The notes: a model not told the origin generated them from the letters alone. Numbered from the stretch's first letter, positions 35,393 through 45,963 are shown. The stretch is 64,000 nucleotides of DNA from Brevibacillus sp. DP1.3A (GCF_013284245.2 NZ_CP085876.1:520501-584500); one strand, 5' to 3'. Program-made: numbers and translations.

Positions 35393-35932
35393 GTGAGGAA
35401 GCTGGAGCTTGCAGAGAAAGGCTTAACCAAAACAAAAGAGGCATTATTTGATGAATTGATCCGGCACTATCTGAAAAAGGTGTTGCGACTCGTGTATTTG
35501 ATGGTCAAGGACCGCAGCTTGGCAGAGGATATCACACAGGAAGTGTTCCTGTTAGCTTACAAAAACTTGGAGAAATTCCGCCAAGAGAGCTCGATGCAAA
35601 CATGGGTGTACCGAATCGCCGTCAACGAAGCGAAAAAACACCTGCGCTCGTGGTCGTTCCGTCACCTGTTTTTCAAACCAGAAGTGGACATAGAGGTAGT
35701 CGAGGGAGCAGAGTCGACCGTTTTGCAAAATGACCTTCGCGCCCGTTTTGCTCATCTTGTCATGAAGCTGCCGCATAGCTATCGTCAGTTGATTGTTCTT
35801 CACTACTACGAAGAGTTGTCCGTCGAGGAGATTGCGGTGATTATGGACACGTCCGCAGGAGCGATTTATACGAAAATGCACCGTGCACGTCAAAAGCTCA
35901 AAGCGCTCCTGGAAAAGGAGGGGATCGAATGA
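35393..35932 (+). CDS. ECF-type RNA polymerase sigma factor
   Basis: A 179-residue sigma factor. Region 2 is visible at about residues 20-85 ('LAEDITQEVFLLAYKNLEKFR', 'TWVYRIAVNEAKKHLR') and region 4 at about 120-170 ('LSVEEIAVIMDTSAGAIYTKMHRARQKLK'). Start GTG 35393 has GGAAGGGA immediately upstream, a little close. The stop overlaps the start of the next gene by 4 bases (ATGA), the usual coupling between an ECF factor and its anti-sigma. The signal and regulon are unknown. Confidence 0.93.
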   Translation: MRKLELAEKGLTKTKEALFDELIRHYLKKVLRLVYLMVKDRSLAEDITQEVFLLAYKNLEKFRQESSMQTWVYRIAVNEAKKHLRSWSFRHLFFKPEVDIEVVEGAESTVLQNDLRARFAHLVMKLPHSYRQLIVLHYYEELSVEEIAVIMDTSAGAIYTKMHRARQKLKALLEKEGIE

Positions 35933-37044
35933 ACCTGGATAAATTGCTGGAGGAATTCAAGGGAACGGCTGACCGGACACTGTTGCGCGGAATGGACGAT
36001 ACGACTGGCTTGGAGGAGCGGATTCGCATGAATATCGAGAAGAAAGGCAAGAAAAGGTTTCGTTTCACCTACCCTGTAAGCGCAGCACTTGTTGCGGTTG
36101 TGCTTGTCATTGGGTTTACCCCTTATCTACTGCAAAAGGAAAGTACGAGTACACATACGCCGAGCGGAACGTCTGCCGAGCCAGGTACCCATCAAAAGCC
36201 CGATCCAAAGGCTCATCCTGCCTCTGATGATCAGGCGATTATGGAAACGGTGGATGAAATCGTCGGTGCCTTGCGTGTTGGGATGACACAAGATCAAATC
36301 AAAGACAAAGTTTCGACGACTTACACAGCCATGGATGATTACGGAGCCGGCGGGGACGATGGTGCAGATGAGTATTGGGGCTATTCGATTTTCGCAAAAG
36401 AAGGGTATAAACGAAAAGACTGGGCGATGATCGAGACAGAAAGTCTGTTAAAAAGAGACGTGGGCTTGGAGCTGTTAGTTGGATGGAAGGATAAAAAGCT
36501 TCATTGGTATACCGTAAGCTATGTCCAAGGAAAAGACGTCTATCTTTTCAAAATGAACAGCAACGGTACCGTTCATGAGGATGTCGTAGATGTCCCCCAG
36601 GATGGGACACAAACACCAGTAGCTACGTCCGTATTTGATTTAAAGCCAGAGGAACAGGATCGTTATTACAATTACATGTATGAGAAAAAAGATGAGCTTT
36701 TGCGTGGTTTATCTCCAATCGATGTATGGAAGCTGTATGTGACAGCACAGCAAGAGGGTCAGCTCGAAATGCAGTACGCTTTGCATATCGAGGACGATGG
36801 ATCAGAGAAGCCAACACTGGAGCAATACTTGGAAGATAGGAAGAAAGATCCGGTTGGAGCACGAAATAGCTGGAAGCAGCTGAAAACGATGCGAGAATTG
36901 GCAAGTGACATAACGCTTGAGCAAACGTCTGACAAGGAAGCGGTTGTATGGGTGACCTTCAAGGACAACAGGGATAAGGTTGCATATAAAATGCAGAAAA
37001 ACAAACAAGGCTTCTGGAAACTAAGCTGGATGGCACAACAATAG
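35929..37044 (+). CDS. Putative membrane-anchored anti-sigma factor
   Basis: A 371-residue protein with a cytoplasmic N-terminus of about 45 residues ('MNLDKLLEEFKGTADRTLL'), one membrane helix (about 47-66), a Pro/Thr/Ser-rich linker (70-100) and a 260-residue outside domain. Translational coupling to the sigma factor and this topology are the basis for the anti-sigma call. The outside domain has a regulator-like 'ALRVGMTQDQIKDKV' segment of the SmpA/OmlA-like kind and a C-terminal domain of its own ('DIWKLYV'-like, W.F. pattern). No zinc-binding HxxxCxxC motif is seen. Confidence 0.75.
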   Translation: MNLDKLLEEFKGTADRTLLRGMDDTTGLEERIRMNIEKKGKKRFRFTYPVSAALVAVVLVIGFTPYLLQKESTSTHTPSGTSAEPGTHQKPDPKAHPASDDQAIMETVDEIVGALRVGMTQDQIKDKVSTTYTAMDDYGAGGDDGADEYWGYSIFAKEGYKRKDWAMIETESLLKRDVGLELLVGWKDKKLHWYTVSYVQGKDVYLFKMNSNGTVHEDVVDVPQDGTQTPVATSVFDLKPEEQDRYYNYMYEKKDELLRGLSPIDVWKLYVTAQQEGQLEMQYALHIEDDGSEKPTLEQYLEDRKKDPVGARNSWKQLKTMRELASDITLEQTSDKEAVVWVTFKDNRDKVAYKMQKNKQGFWKLSWMAQQ

Positions 37045-37050
37045 CAAGAA

Positions 37051-37088
37051 CAGCCTGACTCTCCCAAAAGTCAGGCTGCTCTTTTTTT
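37051..37088 (+). terminator. Terminator of the sigma/anti-sigma operon
   Basis: CAGCCTGA/TCAGGCTG (37051-37058/37071-37078) followed by a T-run. Confidence 0.88.
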
Positions 37089-37140
37089 CATTATTGATTG
37101 ACTATTCGTACGGAAGACGGCAAAATAAAAGTAAGCAAAA

Positions 37141-37158
37141 TGAACGAACGCTCGATCA
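37141..37158. promoter_or_regulatory. FadR-like box before the thiolase operon
   Basis: TGAACGAACGCTCGATCA aligns with the boxes at 33057, 33105 and 41918 and lies about 48 bases before the thiolase start, where it would block transcription when bound. Confidence 0.6.
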
Positions 37159-37205
37159 ATTTAGTTTTTATTGATGTGAAACACCATCCGAATGGAGGTC
37201 ATTCG

Positions 37206-38384
37206 ATGAAAACAGTCATTGTAGGGGCAACGCGTACCCCGTTTGGTAAGCTTGGCGGATCTTTGAAAGCGCTATCGGCAGTAGAGCTCGGTTCCATTGT
37301 AATCAAGGAAGCGGTAGAGCGTGCTGGCATTTCCGGCGATCAGGTGGACGAAGTGATCATGGGCATGGTCTTGCAGGCAGGTGCGGGTCAGGTGCCCTCA
37401 CGCCAGGCGGCTCGCAAGGCTGGTTTGCCGTGGAATGTAGCGAGCGAGACGATTAACAAGGTATGTGCGTCAGGGATGCGTGCAGTGACGTTGGGGGACC
37501 AGATCATTCGCGCAGGAGATGGAGAAATCATTGTCGCTGGCGGCATGGAGAGCATGAGCAACGCACCGTACGCACTGCCGGATGCACGCAACGGGATGAG
37601 AATGGGAGATGCGACGGTTCGCGATCTCATGATGTACGACGGCCTCACTTGCCCGTTTCATCAAGTGGCGATGGCTGTGCACGGCAGCAATGTGGCGGAA
37701 GAGAACGGGATTACGCGTGAAGAGCAGGATGCGTGGGCACTGCGCAGTCAGCAGAGAGCTGCTCAAGCGATGGAAAATGGACTTTTTGCCGAAGAGCTAG
37801 TATCGGTTTCCATTCCGCAAAGAAAAGGGGAGCCGCTGCAAGTAATCGTGGATGAAGGACCGCGTCCAGATACCACCGAGGAAGGATTGGCGAAGCTGCC
37901 TCCCGTGTACAAAAAGGACGGGACGATCACGGCAGGCAATGCTCCAGGAATCAACGACGGAGCGGCAGCGATGGTGTTGATGTCGGATGCAAAAGCGCAG
38001 CAACTGGGTATCAAGCCGCTTGCGACGATTCTTGGTCACGCAGAGGTCGGCGCAGATGCACCTTATATCGCGACAACTCCGGGGCTTGCCATTAACAAGC
38101 TCCTAGAGAAGACAGGAGTAGCTCTTTCTGACATCGATTTGTTCGAGGTAAACGAAGCATTTGCCGCGGTGATTTTGACCAGTGGCAAAATCGTTGGCTG
38201 GGATGCAGAGAAAGTGAATGTAAACGGGGGAGCGATTGCGTTCGGACACCCGATTGGCGCGAGTGGTGCTCGGATCATTATGCACCTTGCTTATGAATTG
38301 AAAAGACGAGGCGGCGGCTTAGGGATCGCGGCAATTTGCAGTGGTGCCGCACAGGGTGACGCCATCTTGATTAAAGTAGAGTAA
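37206..38384 (+). CDS. Acetyl-CoA C-acetyltransferase (thiolase)
   Basis: A 392-residue thiolase that cleaves acetoacetyl-CoA or longer 3-ketoacyl-CoA, or condenses acetyl-CoA. The active-site Cys is in 'NKVCASGM' near residue 88, the His in '[17 protein letters not shown]' near 348, and the second Cys in '[11 protein letters not shown]' near 380. ATG 37206 follows GGAGGT by 6 bases. It is the first gene of a beta-oxidation-like operon (thiolase, 3-hydroxyacyl-CoA dehydrogenase, two acyl-CoA dehydrogenases), like mmgA-C of B. subtilis. Confidence 0.95.
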   Translation: MKTVIVGATRTPFGKLGGSLKALSAVELGSIVIKEAVERAGISGDQVDEVIMGMVLQAGAGQVPSRQAARKAGLPWNVASETINKVCASGMRAVTLGDQIIRAGDGEIIVAGGMESMSNAPYALPDARNGMRMGDATVRDLMMYDGLTCPFHQVAMAVHGSNVAEENGITREEQDAWALRSQQRAAQAMENGLFAEELVSVSIPQRKGEPLQVIVDEGPRPDTTEEGLAKLPPVYKKDGTITAGNAPGINDGAAAMVLMSDAKAQQLGIKPLATILGHAEVGADAPYIATTPGLAINKLLEKTGVALSDIDLFEVNEAFAAVILTSGKIVGWDAEKVNVNGGAIAFGHPIGASGARIIMHLAYELKRRGGGLGIAAICSGAAQGDAILIKVE

Positions 38385-38399
38385 GGGAGGCCTTTTTGC

Positions 38400-39251
38400 A
38401 TGAACGTACAAACGATTATGGTCATCGGGGCAGGACAGATGGGCAGCGGGATTGCCCAAGTAGCGGCACAGGCTGGCTTTCGTGTTTATTTGAACGACGT
38501 CCAGCAGGCTTTTGTGGAACGCGGCCTGGCTACGATTACGAAAAACTTGTCGCGCAACGTGGAAAAAGGCAAGCTTAGCGAAGCGGAAAAGGAAGAGATT
38601 CTCGGTCGATTGACACTGTCTACTGATCTGGCAGATGCGTCTGATGCGGATTTTGTGGTAGAAGCGGTGACGGAAAACATGGCAGTCAAAACGCAAATCT
38701 TTTCCAAGCTGGACGAGGTATGTCCACCGCATACGGTGCTCGCGAGCAATACATCCTCCCTGCCAATTACAGAGATTGCCGCAGTTACGAAGCGGCCGGA
38801 AAAAGTAATCGGGATGCATTTTATGAACCCCGTTCCAGTGATGAAGCTGGTTGAGATTATCCGCGGCCTGCAAACAGCCGATGAGGTTTATCAGCTGACA
38901 GAAGATTTGTCCAAGCAAATGAGCAAGGTACCCGTGAGCGTAAACGATTTCCCAGGTTTTGTGTCCAATCGAGTACTGATGCCAATGCTGAATGAAGCGA
39001 TTTATTGCGTGTACGAAGGAGTTGCAACACCGGAAGCGATCGACGAAGTCATGAAGCTGGGCATGAACCATCCGATGGGACCGCTTCAGCTGGCTGATTT
39101 CATCGGGCTGGACACTTGCCTCTACATTATGGAGGTACTGCACGAAGGGTTCGGTGATTCGAAATACCGCCCATGCCCGTTGCTGCGCAAGTACGTCAAA
39201 GCAGGATGGCTAGGCAAAAAATCCGGTCGTGGTTTCTACGTGTACAACTAG
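38400..39251 (+). CDS. 3-hydroxybutyryl-CoA dehydrogenase
   Basis: A 283-residue NAD-dependent dehydrogenase. The Rossmann motif '[17 protein letters not shown]' lies at residues 10-26; '[12 protein letters not shown]' near 118 and the catalytic His in '[12 protein letters not shown]' near 140 are present, as is '[11 protein letters not shown]' near 180. AGGGAGG precedes ATG 38400. It starts 15 bases after the thiolase stop and matches MmgB/Hbd. A palindromic element directly follows its stop. Confidence 0.95.
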   Translation: MNVQTIMVIGAGQMGSGIAQVAAQAGFRVYLNDVQQAFVERGLATITKNLSRNVEKGKLSEAEKEEILGRLTLSTDLADASDADFVVEAVTENMAVKTQIFSKLDEVCPPHTVLASNTSSLPITEIAAVTKRPEKVIGMHFMNPVPVMKLVEIIRGLQTADEVYQLTEDLSKQMSKVPVSVNDFPGFVSNRVLMPMLNEAIYCVYEGVATPEAIDEVMKLGMNHPMGPLQLADFIGLDTCLYIMEVLHEGFGDSKYRPCPLLRKYVKAGWLGKKSGRGFYVYN

Positions 39252-39259
39252 GCAAGGTA

Positions 39260-39424
39260 GTTCAAAAAGTCGTCTTTTGATCACGAAGTAGTACTGAGAG
39301 TGTATGCGACGTCGAAAGTGGCGTTCACCTTCGAAGTCCGGAGCTCATGTAGTTCTCTACATTCCGCTCCTCCTTCTTCAGGTTCTCGCCACTTTCTCGG
39401 TGCTGAAATGACGACTTTTTGAAC
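39260..39424. repeat. Nested palindrome (165 bp) inside the beta-oxidation operon
   Basis: Between the dehydrogenase and acyl-CoA dehydrogenase genes lies a three-tier inverted repeat. Outer arms 39260-39274/39410-39424 are perfect over 15 bp (GTTCAAAAAGTCGTC). Middle arms 39314-39323/39387-39396 are perfect over 10 bp. Inner arms 39340-39352/39356-39369 match imperfectly around a short loop. No open frame of note. It looks like a MITE or a dispersed extragenic palindrome; a transcript would fold into one long hairpin and could reduce read-through or fix mRNA ends. Confidence 0.78.
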
Positions 39425-39464
39425 TTTTGCTAGAGAGGACTTTTCGCAGAAAGGTAGGACGGAC

Positions 39465-40607
39465 ATGGATTTCCGATTGAACGAAGAGCAAGAGATGATG
39501 CGCCGTATGGTGCGAGACTTTGCCCAGAAAGAGATCGTACCTTTCGTCCCTGTGATGGAAGAGACGGACCAGTTCCCGCGTCAGATCCTGAAAAAGATGG
39601 GCGAGATGGGGCTCATGGGCATTCCGATCGCCGAAGAGTGGGGAGGAGCAGGAGCGGACTTTATGTCCTACATTTTGGCCATTCACGAGATTTCCAAGGT
39701 GAGTGCGACAGTAGGCGTCATTTTGTCCGTGCATACCTCCGTCGGGACGAACCCGATTCTCTACTTCGGTACCGAGGAGCAAAAACGTAAATACGTGACC
39801 AAGCTTGCGAGTGGGGAATACCTCGGAGCTTTTGCCTTGACCGAGCCGCATGCAGGTTCTGATGCGAGCAGTATCCGAACCACAGCCGTGAAAAAAGACG
39901 ATGAGTACATCCTGAACGGAAACAAAGTGTTCATCACGAACGGTGGAGAAGCAGATACGTATATCGCGTTTGCTGTAACTGATTCTACAAAGGGAACCAA
40001 GGGAATATCGGCCTTTATCGTAGACAAGGATACACCGGGCTTCACGGTGGGGAAAAAGGAAAAGAAGATGGGATTACACGGTTCCTATACGACAGAGCTC
40101 GTATTCGACAATGCGCGTGTACCGGCTGCCAACCTGTTGGGGCAGGAAGGGGAAGGCTTCTGTATCGCGATGGCGAATCTGGATTCCGGTCGGATCGGGA
40201 TTGCTGCACAAGCCCTTGGTATAGCCGAGGCCGCAGTCCAGTACGCGACAGAGTATGCGCGGGAACGCAAGCAGTTCGGACAACCGATTGCCAAGCAGCA
40301 AGCCATCGCCTTCAAGCTGGCTGACATGGCGACGAAAGCAGAAGTAGCCCGATTGCTGGTATACCGAGCGGCGTGGCTGCGCAGTCAAGGAATTGCTTGT
40401 GGAATGGAAGCCTCGATGGCAAAACGCTTTGCTACAGACGCCGCGATGGAGCTCGCCACAGAAGCCGTGCAAATCTTTGGTGGCTATGGCTACACCAGAG
40501 AGTATCCGGTTGAGCGTCTATTCCGGGATGCGAAAGTAACGCAGATCTATGAGGGCACCAACGAAATTCAGCGAATCGTTATCGCCAAGCATTTGCTTGC
40601 TGATTAA
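39465..40607 (+). CDS. Acyl-CoA dehydrogenase
   Basis: A 380-residue flavin dehydrogenase for the first step of acyl-CoA oxidation. Hallmarks are '[13 protein letters not shown]' near 125, '[14 protein letters not shown]' near 160, and the C-terminal '[20 protein letters not shown]' with the catalytic Glu in YEGTNEIQR near 365. It is close to MmgC/AcdA and over half identical by eye to the next gene. AAAGGTAGG precedes ATG 39465. The palindrome before it separates it from the thiolase genes. Confidence 0.94.
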   Translation: MDFRLNEEQEMMRRMVRDFAQKEIVPFVPVMEETDQFPRQILKKMGEMGLMGIPIAEEWGGAGADFMSYILAIHEISKVSATVGVILSVHTSVGTNPILYFGTEEQKRKYVTKLASGEYLGAFALTEPHAGSDASSIRTTAVKKDDEYILNGNKVFITNGGEADTYIAFAVTDSTKGTKGISAFIVDKDTPGFTVGKKEKKMGLHGSYTTELVFDNARVPAANLLGQEGEGFCIAMANLDSGRIGIAAQALGIAEAAVQYATEYARERKQFGQPIAKQQAIAFKLADMATKAEVARLLVYRAAWLRSQGIACGMEASMAKRFATDAAMELATEAVQIFGGYGYTREYPVERLFRDAKVTQIYEGTNEIQRIVIAKHLLAD

Positions 40608-40642
40608 TAGAAAGATGAAAAACACATGGGGGAGTGATTCAT

Positions 40643-41785
40643 ATGAATTTCCAACTGACGGAAGAACATGACATGATGCGCAAAATGATTCGCGACTTTG
40701 CAGAGAATCAAGTAGCTCCGACAGCAGCCGAGCGCGATGAAGAAGAGTGCTTTGATCGTTCCATTTTTGAGCAAATGGCTGAGCTTGGACTGACGGGCAT
40801 TCCTTGGCCGGAACAATACGGCGGAGCAGGTGCAGATTACCTGAGCTACGTCATTGCAGTGGAAGAACTCTCCCGTGTGGATGCCTCCATCGGTGTGACA
40901 CTGTCCGCACATGTTTCCTTGGCGAGCTGGCCGATTTACAAATTCGGGACAGAGGAGCAAAAGCAAAAGTTTTTGCGTCCATTAGCAGAAGGTAAGAAGA
41001 TGGGTGCGTACTGTTTGACCGAGGCGGGATCTGGCTCCGATTCTGCTGGAATGCGCACGACAGCCGTACGCGATGGTGATCACTACATTATAAATGGCAA
41101 CAAAATTTTCATTACCAATGCGGGCGAAGCAGAAATCTACATCGTATTCGCGGTCACCCAACCAGAGCTGAATCATAAAGGCATTACGGCTTTCATTGTT
41201 GAAAAAGGCATGGACGGCTTCACGATGGGGAAAAAGGAGAAAAAGCTGGGTATCCGTTCCTCGCCAACACTTGCAGTCAATTTTGAAGATGTGCGCGTGC
41301 CGGTAGAAAATAGACTGGGCGAAGAAGGTCAAGGCTTCAAGATCGCGATGATGACGTTGGACGGTGGAAGAAACGGTATCGCCGCTCAAGCATTGGGAAT
41401 TGCACAAGGTGCATACGAGCATGCGCGGAACTATGCCAAAGAACGCAATCAGTTCGGCAAACCAATCGCTTCCTTGCAGGCAATCCAGTTCAAGTTGGCA
41501 GATATGGCTACCAAGATCGAGGCATCCCGTTTGCTCACTTACCAAGCAGCGTGGTTGGAGGATCAAGGTCTACCATACGGCAAAGCATCTGCGATGTCCA
41601 AAGTGTTTGCAGGAGATACAGCAATGGAAGTAACAACCGAGGCAGTTCAAGTTTTCGGGGGTTACGGCTACACGCGGGAGTATCCTGTGGAGCGCTTCAT
41701 GCGTGATGCCAAAATTACACAAATCTATGAAGGAACAAATGAAATCCAACGTGTCGTGATCAGTAATTTCCTGCTAAAAGAGTAG
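40643..41785 (+). CDS. Acyl-CoA dehydrogenase (second copy)
   Basis: A 380-residue paralogue of the preceding gene, with '[15 protein letters not shown]' near 125, '[20 protein letters not shown]' near 345 and 'YEGTNEIQR' with the catalytic Glu. ATG 40643 follows GGGGGAG at good distance; in-frame GTG 40634 lies within that site. The two enzymes likely differ in chain length or branching preference (short-chain versus 2-methyl-branched), a guess supported only by the nearby isobutyryl-CoA mutase. Confidence 0.94.
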   Translation: MNFQLTEEHDMMRKMIRDFAENQVAPTAAERDEEECFDRSIFEQMAELGLTGIPWPEQYGGAGADYLSYVIAVEELSRVDASIGVTLSAHVSLASWPIYKFGTEEQKQKFLRPLAEGKKMGAYCLTEAGSGSDSAGMRTTAVRDGDHYIINGNKIFITNAGEAEIYIVFAVTQPELNHKGITAFIVEKGMDGFTMGKKEKKLGIRSSPTLAVNFEDVRVPVENRLGEEGQGFKIAMMTLDGGRNGIAAQALGIAQGAYEHARNYAKERNQFGKPIASLQAIQFKLADMATKIEASRLLTYQAAWLEDQGLPYGKASAMSKVFAGDTAMEVTTEAVQVFGGYGYTREYPVERFMRDAKITQIYEGTNEIQRVVISNFLLKE

Positions 41786-41917
41786 GAAGCTGTCCAGTCT
41801 TCCAACACGATTACACACATAGAAAAGAAAAGTTTGGCTTTGTGCTCTTACTCGCGTATAATGATCTGCGAATGATACAAAAGTAGAGTGTTTGCGCCTT
41901 CTTTTCTATGAGGCGTC

Positions 41918-41935
41918 TGACCAAACGCTCAGTCG
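41918..41935. promoter_or_regulatory. FadR-like box before the tetR gene
   Basis: TGACCAAACGCTCAGTCG lies 22 bases before the regulator's start codon and fits the pattern shared with 33057, 33105 and 37141. This suggests autorepression. Confidence 0.65.
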
Positions 41936-41956
41936 GTTGGAAAGGTGGATTTTGGA

Positions 41957-42589
41957 GTGTCTGACAAGAGAAAAGCGATACCGTCCCTGGTAAAGGACCC
42001 AAAACTGATCGAGAGAAGAAGAGAGCAGATTATTGAGGCTGCCGTTCATCTCTTCATTAATAAAGGTTTTCATAAAACGACGACAAGGGAGATTGCCCGA
42101 GCGTCTGGATTTAGTATTGGTACGTTGTACGAGTATATCGAGTCAAAAGAAGACGTGCTCTATCTTGTTTGTGATGCCATCCATGCGGAGATGGAGACGC
42201 GTTTGCGTGAAGCGATCAATTTCAACGGAACTGGCTTGAAAACATTAAAGATCGCACTAAAGAGCCTGATCCGCGTGATGGATCAGATGAGCGACCGCGT
42301 TTTGCTTATTTATCAGGAAGCCAAATCATTGCCGAAAGAAACACTCCGCTACGTGTTGGGGCGTGAAGAAGCCATTTCGCATATTTTCGTCGAAATCCTG
42401 GAAAAAGGGATTGCCGATGGTTCGCTGCACATTGACGAAAAGAACGTCAAGCTGATGGCGGACAATATCATGGTACTGGGCGAAATGTGGGTATTCCGCC
42501 GCTGGGCATTGAAAAAGCACTATACCATTGAGGAGTACACAGAGAAGCAGATCGCGCTTCTGCTTCGCGATATCAGTGTCTCCGATTAA
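41957..42589 (+). CDS. TetR-family repressor, FadR-like
   Basis: A 210-residue TetR regulator. The helix-turn-helix is at about residues 35-60 ('TTTREIARASGFSIGTLYEYI'-type, e.g. TTREIARASGFS). The ligand domain resembles YsiA/FadR, the acyl-CoA-responsive repressor of Bacillus fad genes. GTG 41957 is chosen because AAAGGTGG at 41941-41948 is 8 bases upstream; GTG 41945 in frame lies within that site. It is flanked by acyl-CoA dehydrogenase and icmF genes and has a matching operator in front, so it is the natural candidate to bind all four boxes. Confidence 0.88.
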   Translation: MSDKRKAIPSLVKDPKLIERRREQIIEAAVHLFINKGFHKTTTREIARASGFSIGTLYEYIESKEDVLYLVCDAIHAEMETRLREAINFNGTGLKTLKIALKSLIRVMDQMSDRVLLIYQEAKSLPKETLRYVLGREEAISHIFVEILEKGIADGSLHIDEKNVKLMADNIMVLGEMWVFRRWALKKHYTIEEYTEKQIALLLRDISVSD

Positions 42590-42595
42590 GAAGAG

Positions 42596-42688
42596 AGTTT
42601 AAAAAGTCTGGGAAATATAGAGTGCCAAGCATACCTCGCGTCTACCGCGCCTTGATCTGCTTGGCCCTGTTTTTCCTCCTTTTTAAAC
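42596..42688. repeat. Nested palindrome/terminator between tetR and icmF
   Basis: Outer arms AGTTTAAAAAG/CTTTTTAAACT (42596-42606/42678-42688) are perfect over 11 bp. Inner arms GCCAAGCA/TGCTTGGC (42624-42631/42658-42665) are perfect over 8 bp, followed by a T-run at 42670-42674. The inner hairpin can work as terminator of the tetR gene; the outer arms give it the nested shape seen at 39260-39424. Confidence 0.65.
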
Positions 42689-42711
42689 TTAATTAAAAGG
42701 AGAGTGGAACG

Positions 42712-45700
42712 ATGGAAACAGAAGTGTATCGTCCGCAAAACAAGGTTCGCTTTGTGACCGCAGCTAGTCTGTATGACGGTCACGACGCCTCGATTAATAT
42801 CATGCGCCGTATTTTACAATCGTCGGGAGTAGAAGTGATCCATCTCGGACACAACCGTTCTGTTGATGATATTGTAACAGCCGCTGTTCAGGAGGATGTG
42901 CAAGGGATTGCCATCAGTTCCTACCAAGGCGGTCATGTGGAGTATTTCAAATACGTAATTGATCTATTACGCGAGCGGGGAGCAGAGCATATCCGTGTTT
43001 TTGGCGGCGGTGGCGGCGTTATCGTTCCACGCGAGATTCGGGAATTGGAAGAGTATGGAGTCTGTAAAATTTACTCGCCAGATGACGGCAGACGATTGGG
43101 CTTGCAGGGCATGATCAACGACATGATCAGACATAGCGATTTCCCAACCGTTAAGCAGCTGGAGGAAGAAGTAGCAGGCTTGCGTGAGCAAAATCATCAG
43201 GCGATTGCCCGGCTTATTTCCGTTGCAGAGTATGCAGTGGAACAGCCCGTATGGACAGAACCTCTCCGTGAAAGTTTAGTGGAAGCTGATTCAACCATTC
43301 CGGTATTAGGGATCACAGGTACGGGTGGAGCAGGAAAAAGCTCATTAACGGATGAGCTTGTTCGTCGATTTATTCGCATTTATCCCGAGAAGGCGGTTGC
43401 GATCTTGTCTGTCGATCCATCCAAGCAAAAATCAGGTGGAGCGTTACTTGGTGACCGCATCCGCATGAATGCCAACTCGACACCGCGTGTTTACATGCGC
43501 AGTCTCGCCACCCGCAAATCGGGCATGGAGCTGTCTGCTGCATTAAAAGACGCGATTCAAGTAACCCGTTCTGCCCATTTTGATCTGATTATTGTGGAAA
43601 CGAGCGGGATTGGTCAGGGGGATGCACAGGTCACAGAAGTGTGCGACGTCTCCATGTACGTCATGACCAGTGAATTCGGGGCACCATCTCAATTGGAAAA
43701 GATTGATATGCTCGACTTTGCTGATGTGATCGCGATCAACAAATTTGAGCGTAAAGGCTCGGAGGACGCTCTTCGCGAGGTTCGCAAGCAATATCGACGC
43801 AATCACCAGCTTTTTGAGCTGCCAGATGAGAAGGTTCCAGTGTATGGTACGATTGCGAGTCAGTTTAACGATCCGGGAACGAATGTATTGTTTGCTGCTC
43901 TGATGCATCGAATTGTAGAAAAGACTAGTGTTGACTGGTCTGTAGAGCATTTGGATACGACTCCCGTAAAGATTCATAAAACTTCATTGATTCCGACAGA
44001 GAGAATCAATTATTTGCAAGACATTGCCAACACGGTCCGCCAATACCGTGCGTATGCCGAAGAGCAGGCGTTGATTGCGCGCAAGCTGTTCCAGTTGCAG
44101 GGCGCAAAGGAGACGGTGCTTGCCTCGGGAGATGCTGCAGCTGTTGAGCTGGCAGCGGTGCTCGATAAACAAATCGTTCTGTTTGAAGAAAAGCTACATC
44201 CGGAGTGCCGACGTATCCTGGAAAATTGGCCCAAGCTCAAGGAAGCGTATCGGAAGGATCAATTCGTCACGAAAATTCGCGACAAGGAATTGGTTACCAA
44301 GCTTTTCAGCGAATCGTTGTCGGGTACACGCATTTCAAAAGTAGCCGTCCCTGATTACGAAGATTGGGGCGAAATTTTAAAGTGGTCGTTAAAAGAAAAT
44401 GTCCCAGGTGAATTCCCGTATACCGCAGGAGTATTTCCGTTTAAACGCGAGGGAGAAGATCCAAAGCGACAATTTGCAGGTGAAGGTACTCCAGAGCGGA
44501 CGAACAGACGCTTTCACTTCCTGTCTCAAAATGATGAAGCGAAGCGACTCAGTACGGCTTTTGACTCGGTTACGTTGTATGGTGAGGATCCTGACTATCG
44601 CCCGGATATTTACGGGAAAATTGGTACGAGTGGGGTCAGTATTTGCACACTGGATGACATGAAAAAGCTGTACGCCGGCTTTGACCTTTGTGCGCCTAGC
44701 ACTTCTGTGTCCATGACAATCAACGGTCCTGCGCCGATGATTTTGGCCATGTTCATGAATACGGCGATCGAACAGCAGCTGGATGCTTTTGTCCGAAAAG
44801 AAGGACGCCAGCCTACCGAGGACGAAGCAAAGCAAATCAGAGCGTACACACTGTCGACTGTTCGTGGAACCGTTCAGGCAGATATTTTGAAAGAGGATCA
44901 GGGGCAAAACACGTGTATCTTCTCGACAGAATTTGCCTTGCGGATGATGGGGGATATCCAGCAGTATTTTATCGACCAGAAAGTGCGGAATTACTACTCT
45001 GTGTCCATTTCCGGCTATCATATTGCGGAGGCGGGGGCGAATCCGATTACGCAGCTTGCGTTTACGCTGTCTAACGGATTTACCTATGTCGAGTACTATT
45101 TAAGCCGAGGCATGAACATCGATGACTTTGCACCAAACCTGTCCTTCTTCTTCTCCAATGGTCTCGATCCGGAATACACCGTGATTGGACGTGTGGCTCG
45201 CCGAATTTGGGCAACCGTGATGAAAAATCGTTATGATGCAAATGACCGTAGCCAAAAGCTGAAGTACCATATCCAGACATCCGGCCGTTCCTTGCACGCG
45301 CAGGAGATGGATTTCAATGATATCAGAACGACCTTGCAGGCCTTGATTGCCATTTACGACAACTGTAATTCTCTTCATACGAATGCATACGATGAAGCGA
45401 TTACGACCCCAACAGAGAACTCTGTGCGGCGTGCGATGGCAATTCAGATGATCATCAACAAGGAAATGGGACTCGCGAAAAATGAGAACCCGCTTCAAGG
45501 GGCATTCATCATCGATGAGTTGACTGATCTGGTAGAAGAGGCAGTTATGCAAGAATTCGAGCGGATCAGTTCTCGCGGAGGCGTGCTGGGGTCGATGGAG
45601 ACTCAATACCAGCGCGGCAAAATTCAAGACGAGAGCATGTATTACGAAATGAAAAAGCATACGGGCGAGCTGCCAATTATTGGGGTAAACACGTTCATTA

Positions 45701-45963
45701 ATCCGAATGCATCTGAGGATGATTACGAGATTGAATTGGCTCGCGCAACGGAAGAGGAAAAAGAACAGCAAATCATAAATCTCCGTGCATTCCAGGAGCG
45801 CCACAAGGATGTGTCTGCGGTTGCGCTGCGGCGTCTGCAGGAAGTGGCCATGGCGGGAGAGAACATCTTTGCCGAGCTGATGGAGACGGTAAAAGTAGCA
45901 TCGCTTGGACAAATCAGTGCTGCTCTGTATGAAGTGGGCGGCCAATACCGCAGAAATATGTAA
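42712..45963 (+). CDS. icmF: Fused isobutyryl-CoA mutase (IcmF)
   Basis: A 1083-residue fusion that interconverts isobutyryl-CoA and n-butyryl-CoA. Order: an adenosylcobalamin-binding domain (residues about 10-145, with the base-off His in '[13 protein letters not shown]'), a MeaI-type G-protein chaperone domain (Walker [10 protein letters not shown] at about 201-209, '[17 protein letters not shown]' near 235, and NKFE near 343 in the base-recognition position), a linker, and the mutase TIM barrel ('[17 protein letters not shown]' near 640). GAGAGTGG precedes ATG 42712. It links branched acyl-CoA from valine or iso-fatty acids to the neighbouring beta-oxidation enzymes. Confidence 0.95.
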   Translation: METEVYRPQNKVRFVTAASLYDGHDASINIMRRILQSSGVEVIHLGHNRSVDDIVTAAVQEDVQGIAISSYQGGHVEYFKYVIDLLRERGAEHIRVFGGGGGVIVPREIRELEEYGVCKIYSPDDGRRLGLQGMINDMIRHSDFPTVKQLEEEVAGLREQNHQAIARLISVAEYAVEQPVWTEPLRESLVEADSTIPVLGITGTGGAGKSSLTDELVRRFIRIYPEKAVAILSVDPSKQKSGGALLGDRIRMNANSTPRVYMRSLATRKSGMELSAALKDAIQVTRSAHFDLIIVETSGIGQGDAQVTEVCDVSMYVMTSEFGAPSQLEKIDMLDFADVIAINKFERKGSEDALREVRKQYRRNHQLFELPDEKVPVYGTIASQFNDPGTNVLFAALMHRIVEKTSVDWSVEHLDTTPVKIHKTSLIPTERINYLQDIANTVRQYRAYAEEQALIARKLFQLQGAKETVLASGDAAAVELAAVLDKQIVLFEEKLHPECRRILENWPKLKEAYRKDQFVTKIRDKELVTKLFSESLSGTRISKVAVPDYEDWGEILKWSLKENVPGEFPYTAGVFPFKREGEDPKRQFAGEGTPERTNRRFHFLSQNDEAKRLSTAFDSVTLYGEDPDYRPDIYGKIGTSGVSICTLDDMKKLYAGFDLCAPSTSVSMTINGPAPMILAMFMNTAIEQQLDAFVRKEGRQPTEDEAKQIRAYTLSTVRGTVQADILKEDQGQNTCIFSTEFALRMMGDIQQYFIDQKVRNYYSVSISGYHIAEAGANPITQLAFTLSNGFTYVEYYLSRGMNIDDFAPNLSFFFSNGLDPEYTVIGRVARRIWATVMKNRYDANDRSQKLKYHIQTSGRSLHAQEMDFNDIRTTLQALIAIYDNCNSLHTNAYDEAITTPTENSVRRAMAIQMIINKEMGLAKNENPLQGAFIIDELTDLVEEAVMQEFERISSRGGVLGSMETQYQRGKIQDESMYYEMKKHTGELPIIGVNTFINPNASEDDYEIELARATEEEKEQQIINLRAFQERHKDVSAVALRRLQEVAMAGENIFAELMETVKVASLGQISAALYEVGGQYRRNM

